Shown here: piece by piece, positions 55,469 to 58,942 of the stretch
How the letters are laid out: every line of letters begins with the position of its first letter
Numbering within the stretch: the stretch's first letter is position 1
Source of the DNA: a virus
Length of the DNA: 58,942 bases
IMG/VR virus record: IMGVR_UViG_3300032284_001272
Location: 1 to 58,942 of that record
Strand: one strand, 5' to 3'
Translations under genes and position numbers: made by a program
Notes under the pieces: model-generated
Database searches by the model: none
The model's input: only the letters and a program-made list of their open reading frames with translations
Told to the model about the DNA's origin: nothing

Positions 55469-55505
55469 GTTGACAGATTACCCGTCCTTTTGGTATCTTG
55501 TCAAC
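55469..55505 (+). promoter_or_regulatory. Repressor promoter with inverted-repeat operator candidate
   Basis: TTGACA (55470-55475), 18 bp, TATCTT (55494-55499). GTTGACA (55469-55475) and TGTCAAC (55499-55505) form a perfect 7-bp inverted repeat that embraces both promoter elements, suggesting autoregulation by the HTH protein encoded 16 bases downstream. Confidence 0.65.
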
Positions 55506-55521
55506 ATGCAGGAGGAATAAA

Positions 55522-55797
55522 ATGCACACTATGGCAGAACGAGTTATCAATAAACTGGGTGGCGCTAGGAAAGTCGCGGATATGCTTGGACTTAGCCGAC
55601 AGGCGGTCTATAAATGGACTTACCCAATGGAATACAACGGGACTGGTGGATTGATCCCACATCGCCGCCAGCTTGAGTTGATGGTCGCCGCCAAACAACG
55701 CGGGATCATTCTTGAAGCGGAAGATTTCTTCCCAAGGATGCCGGATGACAAAAAGACCAAGGTACAGGGTAGCCAAAAGGGAAGACAGGACGATTGA
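55522..55797 (+). CDS. Cro/CI-type HTH repressor
   Basis: 91 residues from the ATG at 55522 behind AGGAGG. RVINKLGGARKVADMLGLSR, QAVYKWTYPMEYNGTGGLIP, RRQLELMVAAKQRGI form a Cro-like helix-turn-helix with YdaS-like ending. It lies opposite the GcrA-like gene and has its own inverted-repeat promoter. It could control early-late choice or, if the phage is temperate, lysis-lysogeny. Confidence 0.85.
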   Translation: MHTMAERVINKLGGARKVADMLGLSRQAVYKWTYPMEYNGTGGLIPHRRQLELMVAAKQRGIILEAEDFFPRMPDDKKTKVQGSQKGRQDD

Positions 55798-56134
55798 CGG
55801 GATTGTCTTCGACAGCAAGTCGGAGATGTCCCGCTACAATTATCTTAAGCTATGCCAGCGTGATGGGTTAATCTACAACCTTGAGCTTCAACCTGAATAT
55901 AAGATTGAGATCAATGGGGAGCATTATTGCACCTACCACGCTGACTTTAAATACTTCGACCCGATTCGCGATCAGTGGGTGGTTGAGGATGTGAAATCAT
56001 TCATCACCGCCGCAGATGCCGCATCTCGACTACGCATCAAAGCCGCTGAATTATATCACAATATCACGGTTGAGATCATTGTGAACGGCGAGATGTTGAC
56101 ACGTAAGAAAAAGTCAACTAAGGGTAAAAAATAA
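55745..56134 (+). CDS. DUF1064 family nuclease-like protein
   Basis: 129 residues from the ATG at 55745 (AAGGA upstream). GIVFDSKSEMSRYNYLKLCQ, LIYNLELQPEYKIEINGEHY, HADFKYFDPIRDQWVVEDVK match DUF1064, a phage family with a PD-(D/E)XK-like core (FDSKSE, ADF, VEDVK) thought to act on branched DNA. It overlaps the HTH gene by 53 bases. Confidence 0.88.
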   Translation: MTKRPRYRVAKREDRTIDGIVFDSKSEMSRYNYLKLCQRDGLIYNLELQPEYKIEINGEHYCTYHADFKYFDPIRDQWVVEDVKSFITAADAASRLRIKAAELYHNITVEIIVNGEMLTRKKKSTKGKK

Positions 56135-56271
56135 CGCCCCCGGGTTGATGGCCGAGGGCGTTAAAAGGGAGACGGCTTTACAGAGCCTATCCTGATATGG
56201 GAACGCGAATGCATATCGGATTAACACAATTATAATCCATCTGTGTTCGCCATGCAAATGGATTTGAACAG

Positions 56272-57111
56272 ATGTCGCATATTGCCACACATTGGGCCAT
56301 GGAGCAGACGGGAATTTCACCGTCAGCGAAATTAGTTTTGCTTGTTCTGGCTGACTACCACAATCAAACGGACAACATGTGCTACCCGTCTAAGGCGGCG
56401 TTGGCGAAGAAGTCATGCATGGAAGAGCGCACCGTCCAACGTTCCATAACGGAACTTGTTGACGAGAAGCTTATCACGATTGAGCCGCGTTACGATCTTA
56501 ATGGCCGCCAAACCTCCAATCAATACGCCCTCATCATGGGGGAGGGGAGGGTGACAAATAAGGGGGGGGAGAGGGTGACAAATAAGACCCCCCTTGAACC
56601 AGTAACAATAAACCATACAGATACTTCGTATCTGGCGGATGCCAAGAAATCGTTCTGGGATGAGGCGGTTGGTATCTTGTTGGTGATGGGTATCGCGGAC
56701 GACGCCGCAAAGCCATTAATCGGAAAATGGTTAAGAATGGCGGGCAAGAACGAAGATAAAGTGCTAGAGTTGCTGCAGTCTGCGCTTGACAAGGCGGTAC
56801 GAGAAATCGTCCCATGGATGGAGGCAGCACTACGCAACACATCGGTACGTTCGCAAAAAGAAAAAGAAGTTGCGGATGTATTTGAAGAATTGAAGGCATT
56901 GGAGAAGGCGAATGACCCCGACAGAAGCAGTGGAAAGGATGCTGGCACCGTTCAGCTTAAGCCACATGCGAAACCCCGCCCTGTTCGTAAGAATGGCGGT
57001 GGAAGCCTTAAAGAATTACTCGCCGGAGGTGCTGTCCCAGTTAGGAAGCCCCTCTACAGGCCCGCTGACGAAGTCAAAGTTCGCCCCGACGATAGCGGAG
57101 ATGATTTCTGA
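56272..57111 (+). CDS. Winged-helix replication protein
   Basis: 279 residues. ISPSAKLVLLVLADYHNQTD, YPSKAALAKKSCMEERTVQR, SITELVDEKLITIEPRYDLN form the HTH_36-type winged helix of phage replication proteins (lambda O-like position before the primase genes). A linker encoded by two perfect 16-bp repeats follows, then a helical middle and a Pro/Lys-rich tail ending in an acidic RPDDSGDDF. It may bind the origin. A GCCC/GGGC hairpin (56136-56162) lies upstream. Confidence 0.8.
   Translation: MSHIATHWAMEQTGISPSAKLVLLVLADYHNQTDNMCYPSKAALAKKSCMEERTVQRSITELVDEKLITIEPRYDLNGRQTSNQYALIMGEGRVTNKGGERVTNKTPLEPVTINHTDTSYLADAKKSFWDEAVGILLVMGIADDAAKPLIGKWLRMAGKNEDKVLELLQSALDKAVREIVPWMEAALRNTSVRSQKEKEVADVFEELKALEKANDPDRSSGKDAGTVQLKPHAKPRPVRKNGGGSLKELLAGGAVPVRKPLYRPADEVKVRPDDSGDDF
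56547..56586 (+). repeat. 16-bp direct repeat inside the replication gene
   Basis: GAGGGTGACAAATAAG occurs at 56547-56562 and 56571-56586 (24-bp period) in a G-rich stretch. It encodes GRVTNKGGERVTNK. In lambda the origin iterons lie inside gene O, so this is an origin candidate. Confidence 0.65.
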
Positions 57112-57154
57112 GGCCGAAAGGCTGTCCAGAAAGGGGAGTAAGAATTTTGTCTGA
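56912..57154 (+). CDS. Helicase-loader-like small protein (overlapping frame)
   Basis: 80 residues starting behind GGAGAAGG. EAVERMLAPFSLSHMRNPAL, VRMAVEALKNYSPEVLSQLG and FAPTIAEMISEAERL resemble the phage replication helper 'ALSxYPxxVVxxVxDPxxGLPxxxKFLPTIAEI'. It overlaps the last 200 bases of the replication gene in another frame, so both cannot be under normal constraint. One may be overprinted or the tail of the upstream gene may be dispensable. Confidence 0.65.
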   Translation: MTPTEAVERMLAPFSLSHMRNPALFVRMAVEALKNYSPEVLSQLGSPSTGPLTKSKFAPTIAEMISEAERLSRKGSKNFV

Positions 57155-57326
57155 GAGAGAGTATGGTGTTCTTGATGAAGAAGTAAACGATGAGGATGAC
57201 GTAATCACTTACGAGGTGGTTAGGTATGAGAATGATGGTGGCACATTGTGGGCCGTCATTCAAACCCCAGACGGAGAACGTCATCGCGTATTGGTTCGTG
57301 ATGCGGATGGAAATTACCAATGGTGA
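57147..57326 (+). CDS. Small acidic hypothetical protein
   Basis: 59 residues from a TTG at 57147 with AGGGGAG upstream. LSEREYGVLDEEVNDEDDVI then YEVVRYENDGGTLWAVIQTP and ERHRVLVRDADGNYQW. Acidic first part, then a beta-hairpin-like part. It starts inside the end of the previous gene and ends ten bases before the phosphoesterase gene. Likely real from tight packing; TTG start lowers confidence. Confidence 0.6.
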   Translation: MSEREYGVLDEEVNDEDDVITYEVVRYENDGGTLWAVIQTPDGERHRVLVRDADGNYQW

Positions 57327-57335
57327 GGAATTAAA

Positions 57336-58280
57336 ATGGCGACGCAACCTAGCTCAGACGAATTGCTTAAGCATACCGTCGAAATGTGGATCAAGGCGGG
57401 TAGGAGTGAAACGGGTGCATCAAAAATGTTTGGTGTGCCGCGTGGAACGATACAAAACAGAATGCTTAACGCTAAAGCGCGGTGGCCTGAGAAGTTTGCG
57501 GAGGGCGGTGAATATTACCGTGAAGCCCCTAGGCATTGGACATACCCTTCCGATCTTCACCTTCCTGTTACTGACGGGTCAGTGCTAATTGGTGGTGATG
57601 CTCACATTTGGCCCGGCCCTCCATCTATTATGTGGCAAGCGTTCGCGAAGGTTGGGAAGAAGATAAAACCTCATGTGATCGTTTTAAATGGTGATATTAT
57701 TGACGGAGCAAAGGTATCCCGACATGGGGCGAACCTTGGGGTAAAACCACCATCCGTTTCTGAGGAGATAGAGGCGGCTCAAGATCATATCGCGATGCTA
57801 CCTAAATGCCCTCATCGTTTCTACACGATGGGGAACCATGACATCCGGGTGGATAATTACCTCGCAAATAACGCCCCTGAATTAGGGGAGGAGTATTCCG
57901 GGTTATTGTCTGATCGTTTCCCGCAATGGCAGTTTTGCTGGGCGGTACATTTGAACGATGTGGAGGTGAGGCATCGTTTCCGTGGGGGTATCCACGCAGC
58001 TTGGAACAATGCGTTGCATAGTGGTGTGAGCATGGTGACTGGGCATACTCATCAGCTTCAAATCACGGCGGTTAGGAACCGTAATGGATCTCACTGGGGG
58101 ATTGAGGCCGGGATGCTATCAAACAAAAATTCCAAGGCATTCCAATACACAGAAGGGGCACCATCAAGGGCCAATGAGGGGTTTGTGGTCTTGACATTCC
58201 GTGAGGGGTTACTGATGCCGCCTGAGTTCTGTGAGATGGTTGATGGTAGGCCCGTGTTCCGTGGCGATTTCGTTTTTTAA
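57336..58280 (+). CDS. Calcineurin-like metallophosphoesterase with HTH
   Basis: 314 residues. A short N-terminal HTH (SETGASKMFGVPRGTIQNRM) precedes the phosphoesterase domain: GGDAH (Asp88, His90), VLNGDIIDG (Asp120), GNHD (Asn167, His168) and GHTH (His237, His239), the dimetal site. Phages carry such enzymes near replication genes; they may act as DNA nucleases or phosphatases. It is followed by the ALKGDE gene cluster. Confidence 0.9.
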   Translation: MATQPSSDELLKHTVEMWIKAGRSETGASKMFGVPRGTIQNRMLNAKARWPEKFAEGGEYYREAPRHWTYPSDLHLPVTDGSVLIGGDAHIWPGPPSIMWQAFAKVGKKIKPHVIVLNGDIIDGAKVSRHGANLGVKPPSVSEEIEAAQDHIAMLPKCPHRFYTMGNHDIRVDNYLANNAPELGEEYSGLLSDRFPQWQFCWAVHLNDVEVRHRFRGGIHAAWNNALHSGVSMVTGHTHQLQITAVRNRNGSHWGIEAGMLSNKNSKAFQYTEGAPSRANEGFVVLTFREGLLMPPEFCEMVDGRPVFRGDFVF

Positions 58281-58288
58281 GGTGAGTG

Positions 58289-58558
58289 ATGGATATTACA
58301 CAACGCTTGGCACAATGGGCCGAGAACGATATGCGGTTTGAGTCTGTTGCACTTGAAGCAAAATACGAGATTGAGTTGTTAAGAAAACAATTTAATTTAT
58401 CTAGGGACCTTGGAATGAAATGGATGGATGAGATTGAGAGATTGCGGGAAGCGCTGAAGAAGATTGGCGATGGCGATGAATGCATACGATTATTGGTCTA
58501 CCCATCAAGATGCAAACGTGCTTACGATGCCCGTACCGCACTAAAGGGAGATGAGTGA
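58289..58558 (+). CDS. Coiled-coil protein, ALKGDE family
   Basis: 89 residues from the ATG at 58289 (GTGATG; the GTG at 58286 is less likely). ITQRLAQWAENDMRFESVAL, YEIELLRKQFNLSRDLGMKW, DEIERLREALKKIGDGDECI and the end RTALKGDE. Two further paralogues follow in tandem. Its last 20 bases are the repeated box. Confidence 0.8.
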   Translation: MDITQRLAQWAENDMRFESVALEAKYEIELLRKQFNLSRDLGMKWMDEIERLREALKKIGDGDECIRLLVYPSRCKRAYDARTALKGDE

Positions 58559-58797
58559 TGATGACGACTGATTGGATGATGGAATTAGAAGATTCTCGCA
58601 CTTCAGGGTTATGGTTTGAGATTAACGGTGTCGGTGCAGGAGAGCTTTTAGATTTTATCTTGGCAAAGGATGCTGAGATTGAGCGGTTGCGTCAAGCGTT
58701 GATTGACATTGCAAAGTTAAAGCCGGACGGGGAACTTTGGAACACCAAGCCAGAGATATGGATGATCGCTATTGCCGCACTAAAGGGAGATGAGTGA
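58558..58797 (+). CDS. Coiled-coil protein, ALKGDE family
   Basis: 79 residues from the ATG at 58558, overlapping the previous TGA. GLWFEINGVGAGELLDFILA then KDAEIERLRQALIDIAKLK and IAALKGDE at the end. The N-terminal half differs from its paralogues, so the family looks like variable heads on a shared coiled-coil tail. Its stop overlaps the next ATG (TGATG). Confidence 0.78.
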   Translation: MMTTDWMMELEDSRTSGLWFEINGVGAGELLDFILAKDAEIERLRQALIDIAKLKPDGELWNTKPEIWMIAIAALKGDE

Positions 58798-58942
58798 TGG
58801 ATATTGATAAACGAAATTTGAGTATTGTTGAACGGTTGGAAGAACTACGAGATTTAATGAAGCAAGATATAGACCGTGCAGTTTTGCAAGATGCAATGGA
58901 CGAGATTGAGAAACTGCGTGAAGAACGCAGTCGGTTGCGGGA
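58797..58942 (+). CDS. 5' part of the ALKGDE-family gene that crosses the contig ends
   Basis: ATG at 58797 overlaps the preceding TGA. The frame continues through the terminal repeat; merged with position 1 onward it reaches the TGA at 239-241 (88 residues in all). The intact frame across the junction confirms that the ends join. Confidence 0.9.
   Translation, partial: MDIDKRNLSIVERLEELRDLMKQDIDRAVLQDAMDEIEKLREERSRLR
58823..58942. repeat. Terminal direct repeat, copy 2
   Basis: Identical to bases 1-120. See copy 1. Confidence 0.97.

Overview
The window is the complete genome of a short-tailed dsDNA phage (podovirus-like), assembled as a circle. The first 120 bases are repeated exactly as the last 120 bases (1-120 = 58823-58942), and a gene cut by the contig start becomes whole when the ends are joined. 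The non-redundant circle is 58,822 bp. The likely host is an alphaproteobacterium: the phage carries a GcrA-type protein (54968-55447), a family largely restricted to that class, and its small accessory genes resemble those of rhizobial and sphingomonad phages. No integrase, DNA polymerase or RNA polymerase gene was recognised.

Layout. (1) 58289-241 and 241-3074, plus strand: small coiled-coil paralogues, a NrdR-like zinc ribbon, a secreted lytic transglycosylase, and a T7-type primase-helicase split into two overlapping frames. (2) 3152-4983, minus: small regulatory or unknown genes bounded by terminators. (3) 4984-9272: a distinctive accessory island. It holds a Cys-rich gene, a DUF932-family gene and three small unknown genes with hairpin leaders. 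At both ends lie repeat arrays whose GAAC/GTTC cores recur every 11 bp, in opposite orientations. (4) 9352-11155, minus: small early genes, two micro-ORFs and a tRNA-Gly(UCC).

(5) 11242-50731, plus: the late region. Order: terminase small and large subunits, portal, GGR-motif protein, GroES-like co-chaperonin, scaffold, head decoration, HK97-fold capsid, tail and fibre proteins (including a very glycine-rich adhesin), P22 gp4-like and gp10-like connector and stabilisation proteins, two giant ejection proteins (one with a transglycosylase domain), then holin candidate, spanins and a GH108 endolysin. (6) 54072-50756, minus: YqaJ exonuclease, ERF annealase, DUF1367, a small protein ending in an SSB-type tip, an HNH nuclease and unknown genes. 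(7) 54208-58280: an isolated fibre-like gene, the GcrA-like gene, a Cro/CI-type repressor with an inverted-repeat operator candidate, DUF1064, a wHTH replication protein with internal direct repeats, and a metallophosphoesterase.

How it fits together: early genes (recombination, primase-helicase, regulators) are transcribed from divergent sigma70-like promoters at about 11.2, 54.1 and 55.5 kb. The late operon then builds a P22/BPP-1-like capsid and short tail. The most unusual material is the 5.0-9.1 kb island with its helically phased arrays, the +1-frame orphan ORF after the His-rich gene, and a beta-rich module repeated in four virion proteins.
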